Assembly: GCF_002086815.1 (NCBI RefSeq)
Contig: NZ_MVID01000007.1
Location: 1-64,000 of the forward strand
DNA from: Mycolicibacterium parafortuitum
GTDB lineage: Bacteria > Actinomycetota > Actinomycetes > Mycobacteriales > Mycobacteriaceae
Length of the DNA: 64,000 bases
Direction: 5' to 3'
Part shown: positions 1 to 7,808 of the stretch, in pieces
Numbering within the stretch: position 1 is the stretch's first letter
Layout: each line of letters starts with the position of its first letter
Program-made: the position numbers and the translations under genes
Notes under the pieces: generated by a model
Databases searched by the model: none
Told to the model about the DNA's origin: nothing
The model's input: only the letters and a program-made list of their open reading frames with translations

Positions 1-223
1 CGGTCACTACCGAAATCGTTGAGCCTCACCCAAAACACCCTCTGAGCAGGCAAAAACGCCCACTAAAACCCTAGGAGCGCCACACTAGTTCGAACCACCG
101 ACAAGCGCTGACTACGCAATGGGACAGCTGAGACACACCGAGACCCGAGAAACCCAAGTGGCAGAAGAAAATTCAGAGGCCCGCTGCCATCTCCGCGAGT
201 TCGCGTCTGTTCGCCAGCGAACG
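1..223. other. gene-free left edge
   Basis: No convincing coding region or RNA gene is visible. Open frames crossing this stretch have no recognisable family signature. A short inverted repeat, GTTCGC-CA-GCGAAC (209-222), lies just beyond the stop codon of the minus-strand hydrolase and could be a weak terminator. It has only a 6-bp stem. Confidence 0.5.
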
Positions 224-1048
224 TCAGGAGCGCAGGAACTCGAGGATGTCGGCATTGATCACGTCGGCGTGCGTCGTCGGCATTCCGTGCGGGAAGCCCT
301 TGTAGGTCTTGAGGATTCCGTTCGGCAGCAGCTCGGCGGACCGCGGACCGGCGGCCGCGTAGGGCACGATCTGATCGTCGTCTCCGTGCATCACCAACAC
401 CGGCAACTGGATGTTCTTCAGATCCTCGGTGAAGTCGGTTTGCGAGAACGCGACGATCCCGTCGTAGTGCGCCTTCGCTCCACCCTGCATACCCTGCCGC
501 CACCAGTTCGCGATGATCCCCTCGACTGGTTCGACGCCGTCGCGGTTGAACCCGTAGAACGGCCCTTCGGGAAGCTCGCGGAAGAACCCGGCGCGGTTGG
601 TCGCTACCGATTCCTGGAAACCGTCGAACACCGACTTCGGCAGCCCGCCCGGATTGCTCTCGGTCTGGACCATCAACGGCGGCACCGCGGCGATCAGCAC
701 CGCCTTGGCTACGCGACTCTCACCGTGCCGCGCCAGGTACCGCACCACCTCCCCACCGCCGGTGGAGTGCCCGATGTGGACGGCGTCGCGGAGGTCGAGG
801 TGCTCTACCACCGCGGCGAGATCGTCTGCGTAATGGTCCATGTCGTGTCCGTCGGCGACCTGACTGGACCGGCCGTGACCCCTGCGATCGGGCGCCACGA
901 CGCGGTACCCCTGCGCAAGGAAGAACATCAGCTGGGCGTCCCAGTCGTCAGACGACAGTGGCCAGCCGTGGCTGAAGACGATCGGCTGTCCCGATCCCCA
1001 GTCCTTGTAGAAGATCTCGACGCCGTCTTTGGTGATGATGGTGGGCAT
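224..1048 (-). CDS. alpha/beta hydrolase, non-heme chloroperoxidase/arylesterase-like
   Basis: A 274-residue single-domain alpha/beta hydrolase, probably cytosolic. It begins MPTIITKDGVEIFYKDWG, the usual opening of the cofactor-free haloperoxidase/esterase group, with the oxyanion-loop motif SHGWPLSSDDW near residue 26. The nucleophile is the Ser of GHSTGGG (about residue 95), the acid probably lies in HGDDDQIVP (about residue 222), and the catalytic His is in FPHGMPTTH near the end. Length is normal for the family (about 275). These enzymes hydrolyse small esters and can show perhydrolase activity; the physiological substrate cannot be read from the sequence. The ankyrin-protein gene ends 37 nt upstream on the same strand, so the two may be co-transcribed. 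Confidence 0.85.
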   Translation of the reverse strand: MPTIITKDGVEIFYKDWGSGQPIVFSHGWPLSSDDWDAQLMFFLAQGYRVVAPDRRGHGRSSQVADGHDMDHYADDLAAVVEHLDLRDAVHIGHSTGGGEVVRYLARHGESRVAKAVLIAAVPPLMVQTESNPGGLPKSVFDGFQESVATNRAGFFRELPEGPFYGFNRDGVEPVEGIIANWWRQGMQGGAKAHYDGIVAFSQTDFTEDLKNIQLPVLVMHGDDDQIVPYAAAGPRSAELLPNGILKTYKGFPHGMPTTHADVINADILEFLRS

Positions 1049-1085
1049 GGCCGGAGAGTACTCCGAAACCGGCGCCCCGGCTGGC

Positions 1086-2261
1086 TCAACGGATCACAGA
1101 CCTCAACAGCTCGGCCGCTTCGGTCTGATACGCATATTCGGCCCAACCCTGGGCTGTTGCATGGAATCTCATATCGACGAGCGACGGGTTCGCACCGCGG
1201 TCGAGTAACCGCCGGATCAGCTCGAGGTCGCCGTCCCACGCCGCGTGGTGCAACGGGGTTGCACCCTGCTCGTCGAAAGCGTTGACGTCATCGGGGATTC
1301 GTGGCAGCACCGGCGTGACCCCCGACGTGTCGACTCCGTTTCGGGCCAGCAGATCCAGACGCCGCACGAAGCCGTGTTCGGCCGCCCAGTCCACCTGCCG
1401 CCGCCACATCTGCGCCCTGGATTCCATGGCTTCGGCGAGCTTGCGCTCCCAGGGACTCGGTCCGGCGTCGGCCAGCCCGTACGCGAACAGCAGCTCTAGA
1501 TGAGAGTCATCGGGGCGGAACATTCGGTTGTACAGCCCCTGGTGGTCGACGGGGTGGGCGCCGCGGCGCAGCAGCAACTCAGCCAGCTTGTTCGCCGCCG
1601 GATGCCGAGGTTGCCGACGCGGCCCCAGCTCGCCCTCCCCCAACACTCCGGTCAGCGCGGTGAACGGCGTCGCCATGCCCCGCCACAGATAGCCGGCATT
1701 CGGGTCGGCGCCGGCGTCGAGCAGAACCGTTGCCGCAGCGCACATCTGACCGGTTGTTGATTCGCTCCGCAAGCGTCGCTCAGCCGCGGCCGGCGCAACC
1801 CGCGTGTAGCACAGATAGAGCAGGGGCGGCCACCCGTACGGGCCGCCCGTCGCATTCGCCGTGATGCCGCGATCGAGGTGACGTGCCAACGCTTCTGGAT
1901 CGCCGGCGGCCGCGGCGGCCCATATGTGCGCGTCGACCAGATCCGGCTCTTCCTCCAGGCTCTGCGCGGCCGACTCCCACCGTGGTGGTGCATCGCGGTC
2001 GGTGTACTGCAGCACGGCCAGCGCGCAGAACCGGTCCGCGTCGGCAAGTCTCGTCTCGGGTACGGCCGACGGGTCGACCGCGAGGTCCGCGACGAGATCC
2101 AGATACCGCACCAGTGCGGGCCATCCGGGGAACCCGTACTGCCGCGCGATCCTCAGCTGAGCGACGTGCAGCGGGAGCCGTTCGGTGGATGCGCGCTGAA
2201 GGGCTCGCGCTTCCCTCCGCAGGTGCTCCAAGGACGGATTGTCGGGCAGGGTGCTGGCCAT
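1086..2261 (-). CDS. ankyrin-repeat protein
   Basis: A 391-residue soluble protein. The N-terminus (PSLEHLRREARALQR ... ARQYGFPGWPALVRYLD) has the motif often found before ankyrin repeats in actinobacterial proteins. Ankyrin-like units follow: DLVDAHIWAAAAAGDPEALARHLDRG (about residue 110), VLLDAGADPNAGY, LAELLLRRGAHPVD, and a textbook repeat near the C-terminus, GATPLHHAAWDGDLELIRRL then DRGANPSLVD. Such repeats mediate protein-protein contacts; no enzymatic domain is visible, so no specific function is assigned. The start ATG at 2259-2261 precedes the conserved N-terminal motif directly. Confidence 0.8.
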   Translation of the reverse strand: MASTLPDNPSLEHLRREARALQRASTERLPLHVAQLRIARQYGFPGWPALVRYLDLVADLAVDPSAVPETRLADADRFCALAVLQYTDRDAPPRWESAAQSLEEEPDLVDAHIWAAAAAGDPEALARHLDRGITANATGGPYGWPPLLYLCYTRVAPAAAERRLRSESTTGQMCAAATVLLDAGADPNAGYLWRGMATPFTALTGVLGEGELGPRRQPRHPAANKLAELLLRRGAHPVDHQGLYNRMFRPDDSHLELLFAYGLADAGPSPWERKLAEAMESRAQMWRRQVDWAAEHGFVRRLDLLARNGVDTSGVTPVLPRIPDDVNAFDEQGATPLHHAAWDGDLELIRRLLDRGANPSLVDMRFHATAQGWAEYAYQTEAAELLRSVIR

Positions 2262-2417
2262 GACGGCCTCCTCTCGTACGCCCGGCGTCCGCGGATCGGG
2301 CCGAGAAGAGGTCGGCGGCGAGGATCGAGCACAGGGAGGCTGAGCCTCTTCGAGCGGACGTCGGGCGGTCCTGCGCGCCCGCGGTGAGTCTAGCGCTTTT
2401 TCCCGCCCACCCAGCGG

Positions 2418-2423
2418 TACGAT
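2418..2423 (+). promoter_or_regulatory. -10 element (TACGAT) of a probably leaderless transcript
   Basis: TACGAT fits TANNNT and ends seven bases before the GTG at 2431. That spacing puts the expected transcription start at or one base before the start codon, a frequent mycobacterial arrangement, and it supports the chosen GTG. Confidence 0.4.
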
Positions 2424-2430
2424 CCCGATC

Positions 2431-2739
2431 GTGTGGACCGTTCGAGTGGTGGCGTCTGGCGGGTTGGCCCTGTTGACCCTGGGCCTGGCCGCCCTGCCTC
2501 AGTCCCAGGAGGCCTCGGCCGATGTGTGCGGCTCCGTCGGCGGGCGCCACGTCTCGGTGAACGCGTGCGGCAACGTCGCCGACGCCATCGCCCCCTGGGT
2601 TCCGCCGCCTGCCGCGTACGCGCCGCTGCCGGAGGACTACGAAGCTGCTCCTCCTCCACCGCCTCCGCCTCCCCCGCCACCGAATGTCAGCGTGTGCGCG
2701 AACGTCGGAAGAAGGATCTCCGTCAGCGGGTGTGTTTAG
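2431..2739 (+). CDS. small secreted Cys-containing, polyproline protein
   Basis: A 102-residue protein with a Sec-type signal peptide (WTVRVV, hydrophobic stretch to about residue 24, likely cleavage after ASA near residue 30). The mature part carries two related cysteine-bearing segments, VCGSVGGRHVSVNACGNV and, at the C-terminus, VCANVGRRISVSGCV. They are separated by a proline-rich linker with an uninterrupted run of eleven prolines. I do not recognise a named family; short secreted proteins with paired cysteines are common in mycobacteria. The GTG start has no clear Shine-Dalgarno but sits directly after a -10 element. The stop codon overlaps the IdeR-like box of the next gene, so a link to iron uptake is possible but unproven. 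Confidence 0.65.
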   Translation: MWTVRVVASGGLALLTLGLAALPQSQEASADVCGSVGGRHVSVNACGNVADAIAPWVPPPAAYAPLPEDYEAAPPPPPPPPPPPNVSVCANVGRRISVSGCV

Positions 2740-2749
2740 GCTAACCTCG
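2731..2749. promoter_or_regulatory. IdeR-like iron box upstream of the SIP gene
   Basis: TGTGTTTAGGCTAACCTCG matches the IdeR/DtxR consensus TTAGGTTAGGCTAACCTAA at 14 of 19 positions, including an unbroken AGGCTAACCT. A TANNNT -10 candidate (TAGGCT, 2737-2742) lies inside it, so bound IdeR would block the promoter of the siderophore-uptake genes. It ends six bases before the GTG at 2755. Confidence 0.7.
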
Positions 2750-2754
2750 CCCAG

Positions 2755-3567
2755 GTGTCGTTCTCGTATGCCTCTGTCGTCGAGACCACCCACCTCAGCC
2801 GCCGTCTGAAACGGATCGTGCTCGACGTCGAAGCGCCGGATGTGCTGAACGTCAGGGTCGCGGGTGATTCCGCGGTAGGGGTGTATTTCGAGGCAGATGA
2901 CCATCCCGAGGGCGAGGGCCGGAACTATTCGGTGCGTCACCAGGACGGGGCGCGGGTCACGCTCGACGTGGTGCTGCACTCTCGTGGCCCCGGAACCGAC
3001 TGGGCCGCGACTGCCGCCGCCGGCGATCGGGTCGTGCTCGACCACGCACGCTCGTGGTACCGGCCTCCGGCTGACAGCGACTGGCAGCTACTCGTCAGCG
3101 ACCTCTCAGGTTTGCCCGCGACCGCCCGCATCATCGAGGAGCTCCCCGCCGAGGCCACCGCGACGGTGATCGTCGAGGTCGCCGCGCCGGAGGATCTCGG
3201 CTATCTTCCCCGCCGTCCGAACGCCACGGTTCACGGCATCGTGGGTAGCGGAAACGGCCATGCCCCAAGCACACTCATGCACGCCGTACGCGAACTCGAC
3301 CTCCCGGTCGGCCGCGGCTATTGCTGGTTCGCCGGTGAGGCCGCCGAATCCAGGGCCATACGCAAGTACCTGCGCAGCCTCGGCTGGACGATCGACCAGT
3401 ACGACGTCACCGGTTACTGGCGGTTCGACTCGGAAACCTGGGACGCGCGGTTCGCCGAGGTCGAAGACGACGTGCTCGCGGTCTACGAAAGCGCGCTGAC
3501 CGAAGGCAAGAGCGACAAGCTGGCCTTCGAGGAGTTCGACGAGGCCTGCGAGCGGATGGGTCTCTGA
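2755..3567 (+). CDS. siderophore-interacting protein (FAD/NADPH ferric-siderophore reductase)
   Basis: A 270-residue cytosolic SIP/ViuB-type flavoprotein that would reduce imported ferric siderophore to release Fe(II). The N-terminal FAD-binding barrel contains GRNYSVR (about residue 61), the R-x-Y-S motif that holds the flavin, preceded by the family's LKRIVLDVE strand. The C-terminal half is the NAD(P)H-binding domain with SDLSGLPATARIIEELP and GYCWFAGEAAESRAIRKYL, both characteristic of SIP proteins. Length is typical. It is first in an operon with two permeases (4 nt gap to the next gene) and follows an IdeR-like box, so it is probably induced by iron starvation. The GTG start lies only about six bases from the predicted transcription start. 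Confidence 0.9.
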   Translation: MSFSYASVVETTHLSRRLKRIVLDVEAPDVLNVRVAGDSAVGVYFEADDHPEGEGRNYSVRHQDGARVTLDVVLHSRGPGTDWAATAAAGDRVVLDHARSWYRPPADSDWQLLVSDLSGLPATARIIEELPAEATATVIVEVAAPEDLGYLPRRPNATVHGIVGSGNGHAPSTLMHAVRELDLPVGRGYCWFAGEAAESRAIRKYLRSLGWTIDQYDVTGYWRFDSETWDARFAEVEDDVLAVYESALTEGKSDKLAFEEFDEACERMGL

Positions 3568-3571
3568 CTCG

Positions 3572-4621
3572 GTGACGACCCAGACCCCACTCTCGCCGAG
3601 CCCCGAGTCGTCGGCGCGGTATCCGGTGCATCGCGGCAAGCTGATCGGGCTCGTCACGGCGACGGGCTTGCTGGCGGTGGTGTGCATCGCCAGCCTCGCC
3701 GTCGGAACCGAGAACGTCTCGCTGGGCACGGTGTGGTCGGCGGTGACCGATTACCGCGACGTGGGCGATGAGTGGATCGTGCACGAACTCCGTATCCCGC
3801 GAACGGTGCTCGGACTGCTGGTGGGCCTCGCACTCGGGTTGTCCGGAACCCTGATCCAGGCTGTCGGGCGCAACCCCCTCGCCGACGCGGAGATCCTCGG
3901 GATCAACTCCGGCGCTTCACTGTTCGTGGTCAGCGCGATCGCGTTGCTCGGGCTCACCGGGATCTGGACCTACATCTGGTTCGCGTTCGCCGGTGCGCTG
4001 TTCGCCATGGCCGTCGTGTACCTCGTGGGAATGTCGGGGCGAGCGGCAGTCACCCCGGTGCGGGTCCTGCTCGCCGGCGTGGCAGTCGGGGCGGTGCTGG
4101 AGGGTATCGGCTTCGCGATCCGGCTGCGCCATCCCCGCGCGTTCGACAACATGCGGTTCTGGGAGGCCGGGGCGCTTGACGGCCGGCCGCTCGATGTGGC
4201 GCTGGCGATCGGGCCGTTCATCGCGGTGGGCGCGGTGCTCTGCCTGGTGGTGTCGCGATCGCTGAACATCACCTCGTTCGGGGACGACCTGGCGAAGAGT
4301 CTCGGTGGCAACGTGGTCCGGACCCAGCTGTTGAGCCTGGTCGCGGTGACGCTGCTGGCCGGTGCGGCGACCGCGGGCGCGGGGCCGATCGGGTTCATCG
4401 GACTGATGGTGCCGCACGCGGTACGGCGCTTCACCGGGCCGGACTGGCGGTGGATTCTCGGCTACGCGGTGGTGGTGTCGCCCGCACTGCTGCTGGCGGC
4501 CGACATCGTCGGACGTGTCGTCATCCGGCCATCCGAGCTGCCCGCCGGCATCGTCACAGCCTTCATCGGCGCCCCCGTGCTGGTTTGGCTCATCCGCCGC
4601 CGCGGAACGGACCGCACATGA
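3572..4621 (+). CDS. FecCD-family ferric-siderophore permease (first)
   Basis: A 349-residue FecCD/BtuC-type permease with about ten hydrophobic segments. Family landmarks are ELRIPRTVLGLLVGLALGLSG near residue 70 and the AGPIGFIGLMVPHAVR loop near residue 270, which contacts the ATPase. It would form half of the inner-membrane channel importing ferric exochelin, paired with the next gene product. It resembles the FepG/FepD pair; in M. smegmatis the equivalent uptake genes are called fxu. Start is a GTG four bases after the SIP stop, and its end overlaps the next gene by four bases (ATGA), a translational-coupling arrangement. Confidence 0.9.
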   Translation: MTTQTPLSPSPESSARYPVHRGKLIGLVTATGLLAVVCIASLAVGTENVSLGTVWSAVTDYRDVGDEWIVHELRIPRTVLGLLVGLALGLSGTLIQAVGRNPLADAEILGINSGASLFVVSAIALLGLTGIWTYIWFAFAGALFAMAVVYLVGMSGRAAVTPVRVLLAGVAVGAVLEGIGFAIRLRHPRAFDNMRFWEAGALDGRPLDVALAIGPFIAVGAVLCLVVSRSLNITSFGDDLAKSLGGNVVRTQLLSLVAVTLLAGAATAGAGPIGFIGLMVPHAVRRFTGPDWRWILGYAVVVSPALLLAADIVGRVVIRPSELPAGIVTAFIGAPVLVWLIRRRGTDRT

Positions 4622-5670
4622 GCGCGCCCACGGTCCGGTTCGGTCAGCGGCAGTGCGTCATACGCTTCGGCGGGGTGGCGGTGCGCGCATCCCTGCGCGC
4701 GGTCGTCGTGGTGGCCGGGCTGACCGCCTCAGCCGCCGTCCTTGCCGTCCTGGCAATAGGTTTCGGCAAGTACCACGTCGTACCGAGAGATGTCCTGGGA
4801 GTGCTGGCGGGGGTCAACACGTCGTTCGACCGCGTGGTGATCCTTGAGTGGCGGATGCCGCGGATGCTGATGGCACTGCTCGTCGGGGCGGCGTTCGGGG
4901 TATCCGGGGCGATCTTCCAGGCGCTGACCCGCAACCCCCTGGGCAGCCCCGACATCATCGGGATCAATGCCGGCGCCTACACCGGGGCCTTGGCGATCAT
5001 GGCGACCGTCGGGGGCGGCTACTACGCCGTCGCGGGCGGTGCGCTGGCGGGCGGGCTGGTGACCGCCGTCCTGGTCTACGCATTGTCCTATCGCAACGGG
5101 ATCGCCGGTTACCGGCTCATCGTGGTCGGTATCGCGGTCAGCGCGGTGCTGAACTCGGTCAACCAGTGGATCGTCATCAAACTCGACCACCACACGGCCG
5201 TCACCGCCGCGGTGTGGCAGCAGGGGTCGCTGTCCGGAATGACGTGGTCGCAGGTGGTTCCAATGGCGATCTGCCTGGTGGCGCTGGCCGCCGCGCTACT
5301 CGCACTGGGCCCGCAGCTGCCGGTCCTGCAGCTCGGTGACGACGCGGCGGGGGCCCTCGGTGTGCACCCCGACCGGGCGCGGCTGGGCTATCTGGTCGTC
5401 GGCGTCGGACTCGTCGCGCTGGCGTGCGCGGCCGCCGGACCGATCGCATTCATCGCGCTGGCCGCACCGCAGCTCGCCCGCCGATTGACCGCGAGTCCAG
5501 GTGTCGCCCTGGTACCCGCCGCGGTGATGGGTGCGGTGCTGCTACTGGTCTGCGATGTCCTCGCCGCGAGAATGTTCGGCGACAACGCGATCCCTGTCGG
5601 TCCGGTGACGGTGTCGCTGGGCGGCAGCTACCTCGTCTACCTGTTGGTCACCCAGGCGCGCCGCCGCTGA
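4618..5670 (+). CDS. FecCD-family ferric-siderophore permease (second)
   Basis: A 350-residue FecCD permease, partner of the preceding one. It contains the conserved LEWRMPRMLMALLVGAAFGVSGA segment near residue 78, the TRNPLGSPDIIGINAGAY motif near 104 and AAGPIAFIALAAPQLARRL near 268. I chose ATG 4618, which overlaps the previous stop as ATGA, over a longer open frame beginning at 4450 whose first 56 codons have no permease similarity. Its stop overlaps a possible ATG of the ATPase gene. With the ATPase and the lipoprotein encoded at 34066-35082 it makes a complete class-II importer. Confidence 0.9.
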   Translation: MSAPTVRFGQRQCVIRFGGVAVRASLRAVVVVAGLTASAAVLAVLAIGFGKYHVVPRDVLGVLAGVNTSFDRVVILEWRMPRMLMALLVGAAFGVSGAIFQALTRNPLGSPDIIGINAGAYTGALAIMATVGGGYYAVAGGALAGGLVTAVLVYALSYRNGIAGYRLIVVGIAVSAVLNSVNQWIVIKLDHHTAVTAAVWQQGSLSGMTWSQVVPMAICLVALAAALLALGPQLPVLQLGDDAAGALGVHPDRARLGYLVVGVGLVALACAAAGPIAFIALAAPQLARRLTASPGVALVPAAVMGAVLLLVCDVLAARMFGDNAIPVGPVTVSLGGSYLVYLLVTQARRR

Positions 5671-5687
5671 TGCACAGAGAGCAACCG

Positions 5688-6494
5688 ATGCCCACCACCC
5701 GTCTGCAGGCCTCCTCGTTGTCCATCGCCTATGACGACACGACTATCGTCAAAGAGCTTTCCGTCGCCGTCGCGGACGGACGCATCACCGTAATCGTCGG
5801 CCCCAACGCGTGCGGGAAGTCGACGTTGCTGCGCGGCCTGGCCCGGTTACTGAAACCCATTGCCGGGCAGGTGATTCTCGACGGCACCGACATCGCCACA
5901 CTTCACACGAAGGAGGTGGCACGGCGGCTGGGGCTGCTCCCCCAGACCTCGATCGCCCCAGAGGGCATCAGTGTGGCCGATCTGATCTCGCGCGGACGCT
6001 TCCCGCACCAGAAGCTGTTGCGGCAGTGGTCGACCGACGACCAGGCGGCGGTGGCCGAGGCGATGGCGTGCACCGGGGTCACCGAGCTGGCGGACCGGCT
6101 CGTCGACGAGCTGTCCGGTGGCCAGCGCCAACGGGTCTGGGTCGCGATGGTGCTGGCGCAGCAGACCCCGCTGCTGCTGCTCGACGAACCGACGACCTAT
6201 CTCGACATCGCGCACCAGGTCGAGCTCCTCGACCTGTTCGCGATGCTCAATCGCGAACGCGGTCACACCGTGGTCGCGGTGCTCCACGACCTCAACCACG
6301 CCTGCCGCTACGCCGACGAGATCGTCGTGATGAAGTCAGGACACATTGTCGCGCAGGGCAATCCGGATGACGTCGTCACCGCCGAGCTGATCGAGGACGT
6401 GTACGGGCTGCGCTGCCAGATCATCGACGACCCCGAAACGGGAACTCCGCTGATCATCCCGCGCGCCTCGCCACACCTCACGGTTCGGCGGTGA
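5688..6494 (+). CDS. ferric-siderophore import ATPase (FepC-like)
   Basis: A 268-residue ABC ATPase of the FecE/FepC class, energising import through the two FecCD permeases. All motifs are intact: Walker A GPNACGKST, Q-loop LLPQTS, signature LSGGQRQR, Walker B LLLLDEPTTYLD, and the switch His in VLHDLNHA. Two starts are possible: ATG 5670, overlapping the permease stop, and ATG 5688. I prefer 5688 because GAGAG lies at a good distance upstream and the family consensus begins at TTRLQASSLSIAY. The gene ends 17 nt inside the end of the convergent formyltransferase gene, so the 3' ends overlap. Confidence 0.9.
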   Translation: MPTTRLQASSLSIAYDDTTIVKELSVAVADGRITVIVGPNACGKSTLLRGLARLLKPIAGQVILDGTDIATLHTKEVARRLGLLPQTSIAPEGISVADLISRGRFPHQKLLRQWSTDDQAAVAEAMACTGVTELADRLVDELSGGQRQRVWVAMVLAQQTPLLLLDEPTTYLDIAHQVELLDLFAMLNRERGHTVVAVLHDLNHACRYADEIVVMKSGHIVAQGNPDDVVTAELIEDVYGLRCQIIDDPETGTPLIIPRASPHLTVRR

Positions 6495-7422
6495 GGTAGC
6501 CGCCGCCGCGGCCGAAGAAGTCCATCGCGCGGTGATCCACACCATCCTCGGTGCGCACGACGTCGAGCACCAGGCCGTGCGACCGACCCCGGTACGCATC
6601 GGCGCCGGCGACGATCACCATGCCGCCGTCTTCCTCGATGAACACCCGACCCGGCGTGCCTCCGTACCGGCAGCGTGAGACGTGAGCCGAGATCAACCGC
6701 AGTTTCTCGCCGCGGAAGTAGGTGTACGCATTCGGATACGGGTCCGACAACGCCCGGATGAACCGCTCGATGTCGGCGGCGGGCCAGTTCCAGTCGACGA
6801 CGCCGTCCCGGTCGGATCGCTTGTGAAAAAATGTCCGCTTGGTCAGATCCTGCGGTACCGGTCGCGCCGTCCCGTACTCCAACCCGTCGAGAGCCTGCTC
6901 CAGCACCTCGGGGACGAGATCGAGGGTGTCGTACACCAGGCTCGTCCCGGTGCTCTGCGGCGTGATCGCCACCGAACGCTGCACCAGGATCGCACCGGTG
7001 TCGAGTTCGTCGTCCATCAGGTGTGCGGTCAGTCCGGTTCGACTCGCCCCGCTGATCAACGACCAGATCACCGGCGAGAAACCGGTGAACTCGGGCAGCA
7101 GGGAATCGTGCAGGTTGACCGTGCCGAGACGAGGAATGCTGAAGAGTTCCTGTGGAAGTCTTGTGCGCCAATTGTTGGCGACCATCACGTCGGGTGCCAA
7201 ATTGACGATGCGGTCGGCCAATTCGCGCGAGGGCTGTTTGGCGAGGAACACCTCGATCCCCTCTTCGCGTGCGTAGTCCTCGACCGAATCATCCCAAATC
7301 GACTCGTACACATGATCACTCGCGGGATGAGTGACCACCAGACATACGTCGTGCCGGGACTTGACCAACGCTTCCAGAGTTCGGTGTCCCCATGTCTGAT
7401 AACCGAACATCACCACGCGCAC
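6478..7422 (-). CDS. fxbA: FxbA-type N5-hydroxyornithine formyltransferase
   Basis: A 314-residue member of the methionyl-tRNA formyltransferase fold, using N10-formyl-tetrahydrofolate. The catalytic triad is visible: Asn in VANNWRTRL (about residue 86), His in NLHDSLLPEFTG (about 104), and Asp in DDELDTGAI (about 142). In exochelin biosynthesis FxbA formylates N5-hydroxyornithine; the first NRPS adenylation domain here carries the code for exactly that formylated residue. It is not the housekeeping Fmt: it lies inside the siderophore locus and its C-terminal domain differs. Start is a GTG with GGGAGG upstream. Transcription diverges from the MbtH-like gene across an IdeR-like box. Confidence 0.88.
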   Translation of the reverse strand: MRVVMFGYQTWGHRTLEALVKSRHDVCLVVTHPASDHVYESIWDDSVEDYAREEGIEVFLAKQPSRELADRIVNLAPDVMVANNWRTRLPQELFSIPRLGTVNLHDSLLPEFTGFSPVIWSLISGASRTGLTAHLMDDELDTGAILVQRSVAITPQSTGTSLVYDTLDLVPEVLEQALDGLEYGTARPVPQDLTKRTFFHKRSDRDGVVDWNWPAADIERFIRALSDPYPNAYTYFRGEKLRLISAHVSRCRYGGTPGRVFIEEDGGMVIVAGADAYRGRSHGLVLDVVRTEDGVDHRAMDFFGRGGGYLTAEP

Positions 7423-7452
7423 AGCAACCTCCCAGGTAAAAAGCTAGCCCAC

Positions 7453-7471
7453 TATGGTTAGCCTTTCCTTT
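7453..7471. promoter_or_regulatory. IdeR-like iron box in the fxbA / mbtH-like divergent promoter
   Basis: TATGGTTAGCCTTTCCTTT matches the reverse form of the IdeR consensus (TTAGGTTAGCCTAACCTAA) at 13 of 19 positions, with an intact GGTTAGCCT core. It lies 31 nt from the fxbA start and about 90 nt before the MbtH-like start, so one site could control both directions. A TAGCAT -10 candidate for the plus-strand operon follows at 7474-7479. Confidence 0.65.
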
Positions 7472-7559
7472 GATAGCATGCCTTTCGGTCGTGGCGGGGC
7501 CCCAACATATCTCGCGGGCGCCGGCCGTGAACAGACCCGACATCTCCGGGAGGAGCGTT

Positions 7560-7808
7560 TTGTCCAGCAATCCTTTTGACGAACAGGACGGCCGCTTTCT
7601 GGTGCTGGTGAACGACGAGGAACAGTACTCACTGTGGCCGACGTTCGCCGAGATACCGACTGGCTGGCAAACAGTTTTCGGCGGGCCGGACGGCACCGAC
7701 CGAGACAGCGCGTTGAACTACGTCGAACAACACTGGACCGATATGCGTCCGCGCTCGTTGCGTGAACAGATGGATCATGCTGGTGCCGATGCGATTTCGT
7801 CGAGTTGA
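7560..7808 (+). CDS. MbtH-like protein
   Basis: An 82-residue MbtH-family chaperone that binds and activates NRPS adenylation domains. Both family signatures are present: [19 protein letters not shown], with the conserved Trp and Pro-x-Gly-Trp, and [11 protein letters not shown]. The conserved N-terminus ([12 protein letters not shown]) begins directly after a TTG at 7560, preceded by AGGAG five bases upstream, so TTG is the likely start; a longer frame from 7470 adds unrelated residues. Its stop overlaps the next gene's start. It probably serves the giant NRPS of the same operon. Confidence 0.92.
   Translation: MSSNPFDEQDGRFLVLVNDEEQYSLWPTFAEIPTGWQTVFGGPDGTDRDSALNYVEQHWTDMRPRSLREQMDHAGADAISSS

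Noticed and set aside
85..110. TTCGAA-containing sequence resembling a tRNA T-loop
   Set aside because: No 5-bp T-stem forms around it on either strand, and no acceptor or anticodon arm is found nearby.
119..1285. 388-codon plus-strand frame over the hydrolase
   Set aside because: It is the complement of a clear alpha/beta hydrolase on the minus strand and has no domain of its own.
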